NCBI GenBank assembly: GCA_964587525.1
Contig: CAZPLZ010000153.1
Coordinates: 1 to 7,969 of the forward strand
Direction: 5' to 3'
Origin: CAZPLZ01 sp964587525
GTDB taxonomy: Bacteria > Oederibacteriota > CAKKQC01
Length of the DNA stretch: 7,969 nucleotides
A program made the position numbers and the translations under genes. The notes beneath the pieces are model-generated. The model was given only the letters and a program-made list of their open reading frames with translations, was not told the DNA's origin and searched no databases. How positions within the stretch are numbered: position 1 is the first letter of the stretch; the number at the start of each line of letters is the position of its first letter. Positions 1-6,239 of the stretch are shown one piece after another.

Positions 1-1313
1 GCAGGCTTGTCCGGGCCAGGCGGAGCCCACTCGGTGGCTGCGTAGGCTTCTTCCCGCATCAGGGCTTGAAAAATCAAGGCGTGGGTCAACACACCATTGA
101 TGTGGTGGTTTCCTCCAAAGGCCCACTCAGTCACCGCAAGCCGTGTGCCGGGGAATTCCTCAGCGATGAGCTGCTGGCACCGCCGAAGCAGGTACACGGG
201 CTCGTTGATCCAAGTGCTCACCCCCTCCCCGGAGGGTATATAGTCCGGATCCCACCAGGTTCTGACGGCATCAATCCGGGCCCTTTGGGACAGCGAGTCG
301 ACACCTCCCTCCCAGCCCTGAGGACCCATCACGATTCTGCCGGCTTTCTCCACATAGACCTCAGGATAGTTATGGACATCCAGGACATCCACCAGACGGC
401 GTCCTGTTTCTTTCTCGTACGCGGCAAGCTTTCTGAGGTACCAACGGAGGAAGAAATCGGAGTTGTGAGCCTTTGAATCCGCGGCGGTCCGGTAGCTGTC
501 GTCTCCCCGGTCTGCGGCGGAGCACTTCATGCCCAGCCACCCCCAGGATACGGGTCCCCAGACCCATGCCGTGGGATCGGCGTCTTTGATGGCGCTTGCA
601 TACTTGACGGTGTAGTCCCAAATCTCATCGTAGGTGACTGGTTGAGGATGGATATCACGGTGGGTGTCGTGCCAAAGCCCCGGTTCGTTGTCCAGGGCAA
701 AATGCAGGCGCGGGGGCCCTTCGGCTGGCCCGAGGTGGGTCTTGAGCAAGCTGACAAATTCCCGGATATACTCGGGGCCAACCTTTTTTCCCGCATCCGT
801 CGGGTCGTTATCCCGAATGGGTTTCCCGCCTTCCCTTCTTCCATTCCCCCAGTCTGGGTGTTCCTTATCAATCGCCTGCTGGGAACCGTATTTGGCCACC
901 GAGAAAGAGCAACTGCGATTGTCCTTGGCGACCCAGCCGGTGCAGGGGACCGTGATCAGCGTTTCGATCCCCAGCTTGCGATTCCTCCGAATGGCGTCGT
1001 GGTACCAAAGGTCCTCAGGTCGAGAAGCGTTGGGGCCTCCGTTGACAAAAAACCAGTCGCTCCCCGCCGCGCTGTTCCCAGTTCGCCAATCGAAGCGGGA
1101 CCAGCGGTTTCCACCCCAGCGTTCCAAGGCGATCCGGGCCTCCTGCCGGTGCGCGTCCTTAGCGAAATTAAGCCCGAAGATATATGGAGAGATCGACGGG
1201 GTCGGCCTGTCGAAGTGCAGTTGAGCCTTGATCGGATGGGCCCCCGCTTGAGCCAGGGAAGAGTCCGCCAGGGCCACCAGGAGGATCCACAAGGATTGAT
1301 CCCATTTCATCAT
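1..1313 (-). CDS. GH44 endo-beta-1,4-glucanase / xyloglucanase, secreted, C-terminus cut by window edge
   Basis: The reading frame is open from the ATG at 1313 to the left edge (437 codons seen). The protein starts with a signal peptide (hydrophobic WILLVALA, cleavage likely near SLA-QA or AQA-GA, residues 21-24). The mature part matches the GH44 TIM barrel: SPYIFGLNF (42-50), RWGGNRWSRFDW (65-76), NSAAGSDWFF (80-89), LDNEPGLWHDTHRDIHP (208-223), LDVHNYPE (311-318), VTEWAFGG (394-401) and HINGVLTHALIFQA after it. By family alignment E210 is the acid/base and E396 the nucleophile; their spacing is close to that of the clostridial GH44 enzymes. Family members cleave beta-1,4-glucan backbones, often xyloglucan, with retention. 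Most of the barrel is present; the rest of the beta-sandwich lies outside the window. The ATG overlaps the upstream stop (ATGA), no ribosome site is obvious, and a second ATG follows directly at 1310, so translation is probably coupled. Family is secure; exact substrate is not. Confidence 0.95.
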   Translation of the reverse strand, partial: MMKWDQSLWILLVALADSSLAQAGAHPIKAQLHFDRPTPSISPYIFGLNFAKDAHRQEARIALERWGGNRWSRFDWRTGNSAAGSDWFFVNGGPNASRPEDLWYHDAIRRNRKLGIETLITVPCTGWVAKDNRSCSFSVAKYGSQQAIDKEHPDWGNGRREGGKPIRDNDPTDAGKKVGPEYIREFVSLLKTHLGPAEGPPRLHFALDNEPGLWHDTHRDIHPQPVTYDEIWDYTVKYASAIKDADPTAWVWGPVSWGWLGMKCSAADRGDDSYRTAADSKAHNSDFFLRWYLRKLAAYEKETGRRLVDVLDVHNYPEVYVEKAGRIVMGPQGWEGGVDSLSQRARIDAVRTWWDPDYIPSGEGVSTWINEPVYLLRRCQQLIAEEFPGTRLAVTEWAFGGNHHINGVLTHALIFQALMREEAYAATEWAPPGPDKP

Positions 1314-3025
1314 TGATGTTGCAGAGCCAAGGAGCCCCATTGATAGCGCACGGTAAGCTGGCAAAACTTTCCACGTGCGGTGATGATGGCTTTGCCCCCA
1401 TCTTGACCGATCACCCCAGGACGAAGGGGCATGGTAAACGTTCCGTCCTTGGATGCCTTCAACGTTTTCCCAGAAGGGGCTGCACCTTCCGCCTGCAATC
1501 CGATATCAATTTCCTCAAACGGCTCAAAGCCTTCGCCATACACGTCATAGCCCAGACCGGCAAGGTTGACCAACTCAAGCCAAAGGCGACACTGCCCTTC
1601 ACCCCTGGCTTCGAGGGGAAGCGGGATCACCTTGGCAAAGGCCTTCACGGCCAGATCTTCGGAAATCAAAGCCAGTTCATAGGGCTGTCCTTTCAAGAAA
1701 TCCTTGACATAGAACGTGGCCCGGTCCAAACGGCCCCCCAGATTTGAAGTCAACGCTTCCAGGCTGTCTGGGTCAATTGAAAATTCGCCCATAAATCCAA
1801 TTGGGAACGGAACCCGTTGATCGGGATCCGTATCAAACGGTGTTCCCCACAACGTGAAGGATTTCTTTGAGGGAAATCCTTTCCCCAACAGCTTGTAGGT
1901 GAACCTTGCGGTCCCCGTCGTGGGGTCCATGACGCGACCCGTTTCCTCAAGACTTAGCCGCACCCCCGGGGTCGCAGACGTTTGCCCCCATTCCTGATTC
2001 GCATCCCACCCAGTTAAGGAGTACGAAAGCTTGAGGATTGATTTCGCGGTTTCGGTCACCACGATGTTGTCAAACCAGACTGTGCCGGTGCATCTTCCCA
2101 GATAGGCTGTCAGCGTAGTTTTGATGGTCTTGTCGGGAATGGAAACCTCTTTCGGGTAGAACGTCCAGTCTTGCGTGCCGGTCACACCGCCAACTTCAGC
2201 ATATTCATCTTTTACATTTTCCTCTTTGCCCTCCTCCTTCTCCTCTTTCACCCTGAAATGAAAAGAAACCTTCACCTTGTCCCCTTCGCGCTGCTTAACG
2301 TCCTTCAGCTTGATCCAACTTGACAGCAGGACCTTATCGCCCTCCTTGACTCCTGTGATAACTTGGCGAGCCTCAACGGTCTCAAAGATGGTGACGGATT
2401 CGTCAACAGGCTGGATGCTGGCGTGCAGGGACTTAGAGCCATCTATAGCTTCCTCGATGAGGCCCATTGTCCCGGAGCGGCTCCAGCTCACAGGCGTCCG
2501 AGTGCCCTGTTCAAAGCTGCCATTGCGCACGAGGTTCTTCACCCCGCGAGCCAGCTTCGAGGCGCGCGGGCGGCCGCCATCGAATTTGACCAAGGTGCCT
2601 TTACCATCTCTTGTGACCACCCAGTTGCCGCATGAACCGCCAGAAACCTCGATATAGCTGGTACTCCCGTCAAAAATCGCGTAGAAAATCTTGTACGTCG
2701 CCAGCTTCCCGCAGTGATCCACATGCCAGCTCTCCGTCCAGCTCACCGGCAGGAACTGCCGGTCTTCCACCTCGGTGTTAACAATCCGGCGGTCTTGGCA
2801 GCCTGAGGTGTCACGCGACTCACAGATATTCAGGCAGCTCACGGTCGCAGCCTGAAGTTCCTCATCAGCGAGGCTTTCCCCCGGCAATGTCTCTTTCCAT
2901 GTGAGCTTCTCAATGGAGAAGCCGGTCTTGGGAGCAAGGAGCGAGGTGGCCAGCAAAAGCGCTGTGGCCGTGGCTGGTCTTGTCACCCGTTCACCGAATA
3001 ACCCCTGCCGCCTTCGCTGACTCAA
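1310..3025 (-). CDS. Secreted multidomain protein of unknown function with CBM4/9-like and Ig-like modules
   Basis: I do not recognise the 571-residue protein as a whole. It begins with a basic stretch and hydrophobic segment (ATALLLATSLLA, about 20-31), a probable export signal. Residues about 38-155 hold five cysteines (C64, C68, C76, C105, C132), suggesting disulfides outside the cytoplasm. Residues about 163-326 look like a CBM4/9-type beta-sandwich: NLVRNGSFEQG at the start, a strand with LLSSWIKLKDV, and TGTVWFDNIVVTE at the end. A Lys/Glu-rich insert (about 259-277) interrupts it. Residues about 330-571 are beta-rich; the last module (YGEGFEPFEEIDIGL, then KASKDGTFTMPL and GGKAIITARGKF) has the pattern of Ig-like surface-protein domains, and an earlier stretch (LLGKGFPSKKSFTLWG) may be a related copy. 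No catalytic motif is visible. It lies between a wall hydrolase and GH44, overlapping both, which suggests a surface or glycan-binding partner. The start is TTG at 3025; a GTG at 2986 is the alternative. Confidence 0.85.
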   Translation of the reverse strand: MSQRRRQGLFGERVTRPATATALLLATSLLAPKTGFSIEKLTWKETLPGESLADEELQAATVSCLNICESRDTSGCQDRRIVNTEVEDRQFLPVSWTESWHVDHCGKLATYKIFYAIFDGSTSYIEVSGGSCGNWVVTRDGKGTLVKFDGGRPRASKLARGVKNLVRNGSFEQGTRTPVSWSRSGTMGLIEEAIDGSKSLHASIQPVDESVTIFETVEARQVITGVKEGDKVLLSSWIKLKDVKQREGDKVKVSFHFRVKEEKEEGKEENVKDEYAEVGGVTGTQDWTFYPKEVSIPDKTIKTTLTAYLGRCTGTVWFDNIVVTETAKSILKLSYSLTGWDANQEWGQTSATPGVRLSLEETGRVMDPTTGTARFTYKLLGKGFPSKKSFTLWGTPFDTDPDQRVPFPIGFMGEFSIDPDSLEALTSNLGGRLDRATFYVKDFLKGQPYELALISEDLAVKAFAKVIPLPLEARGEGQCRLWLELVNLAGLGYDVYGEGFEPFEEIDIGLQAEGAAPSGKTLKASKDGTFTMPLRPGVIGQDGGKAIITARGKFCQLTVRYQWGSLALQHQ

Positions 3026-4331
3026 ACAGCGAACCCCTCTTCCCTCCCTCTCCCAGACTCAAGTCGGAGACCACGACCCGCTTGACCTTTCGTTCCACGT
3101 CGGAACCATTCTCGCGCACATAATACGATCCCAGGCTGTGAATGACGTAATGCCGTCCCCCAACTCGGCCAAGGTAAAGGCCGATATGGCCAGGGAATTC
3201 CAGGAGCGTGCGAAAGGCCGGCAGAGCGTCGAGTTGCTCTTGTTTCTTCGCAAGCGAGGCTGAAAGCTCGCTTCGCCCGACGCTCTCGACCTGCAAATGT
3301 GATGTACGCGGCAGCTCAAAGCCAAATGTTCCAAAGATGTTCATCACGAACCGTGAACAGTCCACCTGCCTGTTCACGTCGCCCCAGCCGTAGGGCTCCC
3401 CCAGCCACTTGAATGCCTGCATCGCCACGTTTCTCGCGGTGAAGTCGAGAAAACCTTCGTGGACCTCCGCATCCAGCGGCAGGTAGCCGAGGCCGACCAC
3501 CAGACGTCCTCTCGGATCCCGCCGCGGGATCTTCACCACGTAACGTCTCGATTCACGTCTGACCAGCGGGATCCTGCCAGCCATCCCCAACGTTTCGAAT
3601 CGCTTGGTCAATCCACGGTCTTCGTAGACCGTGACGGCCTTGCCCGTGACCACCAAGAAATCCTCACCGCGCATGAAATCTTTTATTTCATCTTTACTTT
3701 TTGCCACACCGATATCAGCCCGCTTGACCCAGCCGCGGCAAATCGAGCTCTGGATATACTCCCATTGACCATCCCGGCTGACGTGATAACCAGCCACCGG
3801 CGACCCCACATCAAGCATGGAGTTTTGCAGAATGTCAAAATCCGGCTCGTCCGGCCGTCGCTGCACGGGCGTATCGGTCGGCATGACCCTGACCGGTGTT
3901 TCGGCCACGGTCAGACCATACCTGACGCTGATGACTTTCGGGATCGCCTCGAGAGCCAACTTCTCCTTCATGAGGTTGTGAAAGTACGGATCCCTCATCC
4001 TGCGATTCTGCCTGTCATATTTCTTCCAGTGATAGAGTGCTCTCAAGTCCTCGTCGAGATACTTCGTGACACGCTCCCCAGGAACCTGGTGGTGTTCATA
4101 GGACGGATGAACACGGCGCCCGTTCTTGTAAATCCTTGTGTTGATGCGGTTGATCTCCTCGCTTGTTAACAAGACGGCGTCCGGCTTGGGAGTTCTGGAC
4201 AGCCAGAACTGCGGCGCCAGTTGAGCCTGATCCACGTTCGGCAGATCCTGAGCCGCAACGGACCTTACACACGCAAGGAGAGCAACAGCTAGCAGAGTCA
4301 TATCTCGCGGCGTCTGAATACTAAGTCTCAT
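2991..4331 (-). CDS. NlpC/P60 peptidoglycan endopeptidase with SH3-type domains
   Basis: The 446-residue protein has the order N-terminal stabilising domain, two bacterial SH3-like domains (about 140-210 and 222-290) and a C-terminal NlpC/P60 cysteine peptidase (about 300-425). The catalytic core is visible: GEPYGWGDVNRQVDCSRFVM with C325, FELPRTSHLQ after it, GHIGLYLG with H382, and YVIHSLGSYY with H398. This matches the murein endopeptidase group that cuts stem peptides next to diaminopimelate, as in gamma-D-glutamyl-diaminopimelate endopeptidases. An export signal is present (MTLLAVALLACV, 11-22). It could be cleaved at SVAA-QD, or at LLAC (C21) if it is a lipoprotein. M11 at 4301 is a possible alternative start; no strong ribosome site precedes either. 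It is the first gene of the minus-strand run and its 3' end overlaps the next gene by 35 nt. Family and active site are well supported; the cellular role (wall remodelling, recycling or attack on other cells) is inference. Confidence 0.93.
   Translation of the reverse strand: MRLSIQTPRDMTLLAVALLACVRSVAAQDLPNVDQAQLAPQFWLSRTPKPDAVLLTSEEINRINTRIYKNGRRVHPSYEHHQVPGERVTKYLDEDLRALYHWKKYDRQNRRMRDPYFHNLMKEKLALEAIPKVISVRYGLTVAETPVRVMPTDTPVQRRPDEPDFDILQNSMLDVGSPVAGYHVSRDGQWEYIQSSICRGWVKRADIGVAKSKDEIKDFMRGEDFLVVTGKAVTVYEDRGLTKRFETLGMAGRIPLVRRESRRYVVKIPRRDPRGRLVVGLGYLPLDAEVHEGFLDFTARNVAMQAFKWLGEPYGWGDVNRQVDCSRFVMNIFGTFGFELPRTSHLQVESVGRSELSASLAKKQEQLDALPAFRTLLEFPGHIGLYLGRVGGRHYVIHSLGSYYVRENGSDVERKVKRVVVSDLSLGEGGKRGSLFESAKAAGVIR
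3034..3039 (-). promoter_or_regulatory. Ribosome binding site supporting the TTG start at 3025
   Basis: On the minus strand a purine run ends in GAGGGG, followed by 8 nt and then TTG at 3025. This spacing is good for a Shine-Dalgarno site and favours the long form of the 571-residue protein, which overlaps the upstream gene by 35 nt. The competing GTG at 2986 lies 4 nt after the upstream stop and gives a more compact signal peptide (TRPATATALLLATSLLA), but the nearest purine run is about 15 nt away. The purine run also encodes part of the upstream peptidase, so it may be coincidental. Confidence 0.45.
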
Positions 4332-4372
4332 CGTAACACGTGAGGCGTGAGTTTCCTTTACAATGACTGCAC
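4332..4372. promoter_or_regulatory. 41-bp divergent intergenic region with repeated CGTGAG and two CACGTG palindromes
   Basis: This gap separates the divergent starts of the peptidase and the symporter. CGTGAG occurs at 4339-4344, 4346-4351 and 4372-4377, the last running into the symporter start codon. The first and third copies each sit in ACGTGAG, 33 bp apart, about three helical turns, and each includes the palindrome CACGTG (4337-4342 and 4370-4375). Any promoters for both gene sets must be packed here or reach into coding sequence, so one regulator bound here could control both directions. The repeats are short and could be chance; the operator role is inference. Confidence 0.3.
4359..4364 (+). 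promoter_or_regulatory. Candidate -10 box (TACAAT) for the symporter gene
   Basis: TACAAT differs from the TATAAT consensus at one base and ends 8 nt before the GTG start at 4373. Transcription from it would begin within a base or two of the start codon, giving a leaderless message, which fits the lack of any ribosome binding site there. No convincing -35 hexamer lies 16-18 bp upstream, so activator dependence or a chance match is possible. The toxin-antitoxin promoter downstream has nearly the same spacing from -10 to start codon. Confidence 0.3.
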
Positions 4373-6151
4373 GTGAGCAGGGAAACCTGGGTCTGGACCG
4401 CGGTCATCCTCTACTGGATGTACTGCATCTTCTGGGGAATTCAGGGGGCGCGAAAAGCCAAGACCGCCGGCGACTACATGATCGCTGGCCGGGCGCTTCC
4501 CATGTGGGTGTTCATCCTCGCGGCCACCGCGACGTCCTTCAGCGGGTGGACCTTCATTGGGCATCCTGGTCTCATCTGGCGGGACGGCCTCGCGTACGCG
4601 TTCGCGTCATTCTACGTCCTCACGATCCCGATCACCGGCGCCTTTTTCGCCAAGCGCCAGTGGTTGCTGGGCAAGCGCTACGGATTCATCACCCCCGGGG
4701 ATATGTACTCGTACTACTACGGCACCGAGGCGATGCGCTGGCTCGTGGTGCTGGTCGCCGTTCTGTACAGCACGTTCTATTCTGCGGTCCAGCTCATCGC
4801 CTCCGGCGCGCTCTTTCACACGGTGACGGGCGTGCCGGTGATCACCGGCTCGATCCTTCTGGCTAGCGTGGTGTTGTTTTATGTCGCGGCCGGCGGCATC
4901 AGGAGCATCGCCTGGGTGGACAGCCTGCAGTGTATCCTGCTCATCACCGGCATTACCCTTCTGGGCTGGTTCGTGTTAGACGCCGCCGGAGGCTGGGCAG
5001 CTCTGAGCCCCCAAATTCACGCCCTTGAGGACAAATATCTCAAAGTCCCCGCCGTCATTGAGTTCACCGCCGGCAAGACCACCTGGACCAGTGTCATGAT
5101 CCTCACGTACATGTTCTCGCTCATGGGCATCCAGGCTTCCCCCGCCTTCACCATGTGGGCGTTCTCGAACAAAAGTCCGCGGCCATTTCCCTGGCAGCAG
5201 GTCTTCGCCTCGACGTTTGTGGTGGGTTTTGTGCTCTTCTTCTTTACGGCTTTCCAAGGGATGGGCGGACAGGTCTTCACTGACGAACTAGGAATCACCT
5301 CCGACCGGGACCTGGTCCCTAAGCTTATGCAAAACTACCTCCCCGCTTGGGCGTTGGCATTTGTGACAGTGGGTGCGCTCGCAGCGATGCAGTCGACGGC
5401 TGCTCCATATATCGGAACAGGTTCGACCATCCTTTGCCGGGATGTTTACTTTCGGTACCTGCGCCCCCTTGCCGGACACGCGGAGCAGATCTGGACCTCC
5501 CGGTTCTTCGCCGTGATCCTGACCGTCACGGCGTTTGTCATCGCCATCATGTCGAAGGAGGCCATGGTCATGCTGGGCGGCCTTGCAACCGCGTTTGGAA
5601 CCCTGATGTACCTTCCATTGCTTGGCGTTGTGTATGGCCTGCGAGTGACCGGGCTAGGCGTCGTGCTCGGACTCATCTGCGGCGTGGTAGCGGTGTTCCT
5701 CACGAACCTGTTACCAGGCTGGAAATACCCCCTGACGATTCACTCAGCGGGCTGGGGCCTCGGCGTCGCTTTAGTCATGGGGCTGCTGGCAAGTCAGATC
5801 GGCCAGGAATCCCCCAAGGCGCTGGCACGACGCCGGGAGACTCGGGAATGGCTCAACAGCATTGACCCGCCATCCACATCGCAGAAGAAGTGGCGAAAGG
5901 GTCTGTGGGTGGCGGTGCCGGTCTGGTATCTGTTCGCCATCGGCCCCGGTGCGATGCTGGGCAACGACGCGTTTTCTTTTCTGGGATTTCCCCCGCTCTG
6001 GTCCTGGCAGATCGTCTGGTGGCTGCTGGGCGTCATCCTGATGTGGGCGCTGTGCTTTAAGGCGGGGTTGTCCCTCCTCGGTAAAGCCGCGATCGCACGG
6101 GCGGAGCGCGAAACCGCCTACGTGGTCCACGAAGTTGCGCCATCCACATGA
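4373..6151 (+). CDS. Sodium:solute symporter (SSS/SLC5 family) with C-terminal membrane extension
   Basis: The 592-residue protein is a polytopic inner-membrane carrier of the SSS family, coupling solute uptake to Na+ entry. Family features: the first core helix with ATATSFSGWTFIGHPG (51-66), a GD(Y)MIAGRALP stretch before it (33-43), RYGFITPGD (102-110) ahead of the next helices, AAGGIRSIAWVDSLQ (172-186), and the sodium-site helix AAMQSTAAPYIGTGSTIL followed by CRDVYFRYL (337-363). S341 and T342 align with the Ser/Thr sodium ligands of PutP-type carriers. After the core, residues about 506-570 add two more hydrophobic helices resembling the small DUF3311-type subunits found beside other SSS carriers. 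The substrate cannot be read from sequence; the adjacent dehydratase suggests a sugar acid. The GTG start is forced by an in-frame TGA at 4364; no ribosome site is seen. The stop overlaps the next small gene (ATGA). Confidence 0.94.
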   Translation: MSRETWVWTAVILYWMYCIFWGIQGARKAKTAGDYMIAGRALPMWVFILAATATSFSGWTFIGHPGLIWRDGLAYAFASFYVLTIPITGAFFAKRQWLLGKRYGFITPGDMYSYYYGTEAMRWLVVLVAVLYSTFYSAVQLIASGALFHTVTGVPVITGSILLASVVLFYVAAGGIRSIAWVDSLQCILLITGITLLGWFVLDAAGGWAALSPQIHALEDKYLKVPAVIEFTAGKTTWTSVMILTYMFSLMGIQASPAFTMWAFSNKSPRPFPWQQVFASTFVVGFVLFFFTAFQGMGGQVFTDELGITSDRDLVPKLMQNYLPAWALAFVTVGALAAMQSTAAPYIGTGSTILCRDVYFRYLRPLAGHAEQIWTSRFFAVILTVTAFVIAIMSKEAMVMLGGLATAFGTLMYLPLLGVVYGLRVTGLGVVLGLICGVVAVFLTNLLPGWKYPLTIHSAGWGLGVALVMGLLASQIGQESPKALARRRETREWLNSIDPPSTSQKKWRKGLWVAVPVWYLFAIGPGAMLGNDAFSFLGFPPLWSWQIVWWLLGVILMWALCFKAGLSLLGKAAIARAERETAYVVHEVAPST

Positions 6152-6228
6152 CTATGAAACCGGAAGATTACGCCCTGATCGCCTGCCTCGCGTTCGCGAT
6201 CATCTTCATCCTGGCGTTCTTTTCCTAA
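6148..6228 (+). CDS. 26-residue single-helix membrane peptide, putative symporter accessory protein
   Basis: The frame starts at ATG 6148, overlapping the symporter stop TGA by ATGA, and ends at TAA 6226-6228. The peptide has a short hydrophilic head (MTMKPEDYA) and one hydrophobic helix (LIACLAFAIIFILAFF) that nearly reaches the C-terminus. A second in-frame ATG at 6154 could also start it. The ribosome site of the dehydratase gene begins at its stop codon, so it fills the whole gap between the two larger genes. Very small membrane proteins encoded directly beside SSS carriers are known in other bacteria, so a role as symporter subunit or stabiliser is a reasonable inference. It could instead be a coupling leader that keeps ribosomes moving from symporter to dehydratase, or a chance frame. 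I recognise no family from the sequence. Confidence 0.55.
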   Translation: MTMKPEDYALIACLAFAIIFILAFFS

Positions 6229-6233
6229 GGGGG
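6227..6233 (+). promoter_or_regulatory. Shine-Dalgarno site fixing the dehydratase start at 6240
   Basis: AAGGGGG lies 6 nt before ATG 6240 and overlaps the TAA of the preceding small gene. It fixes the start at 6240 rather than at the in-frame ATG at 6135, which would add 35 unrelated residues inside the symporter gene. The enolase-type N-terminus (MKITGLKHLIV) begins exactly at 6240. It is the strongest ribosome site on the plus strand of this window. Confidence 0.8.
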
Positions 6234-6239
6234 TCGCTC

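Noticed and set aside
370..871. Two short minus-strand frames inside the GH44 region that could suggest a broken gene.
   Set aside because: They lie in another frame. The GH44 frame itself is open with no stop from 1313 to the edge, so there is no frameshift.
642..1316. Long plus-strand open frame of 224 codons opposite the start of the GH44 gene.
   Set aside because: The minus strand here encodes clear GH44 motifs in one uninterrupted frame; the plus frame has no recognisable domain and a proline/arginine-rich composition typical of an antisense shadow.
3459..4169. Plus-strand open frame of 236 codons opposite the NlpC/P60 gene.
   Set aside because: The minus-strand peptidase is well supported across this stretch, and the plus translation shows no domain.
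4301..4331. Firm lipoprotein call for the NlpC/P60 protein from LLAC at residues 18-21.
   Set aside because: The lipobox is only partly typical and a good signal peptidase I site (SVAA-QD) follows, so it is left as a possibility.
6135..6239. Upstream in-frame ATG at 6135 as dehydratase start.
   Set aside because: It would add 35 unrelated residues overlapping the symporter; the strong ribosome site and family N-terminus both point to 6240.
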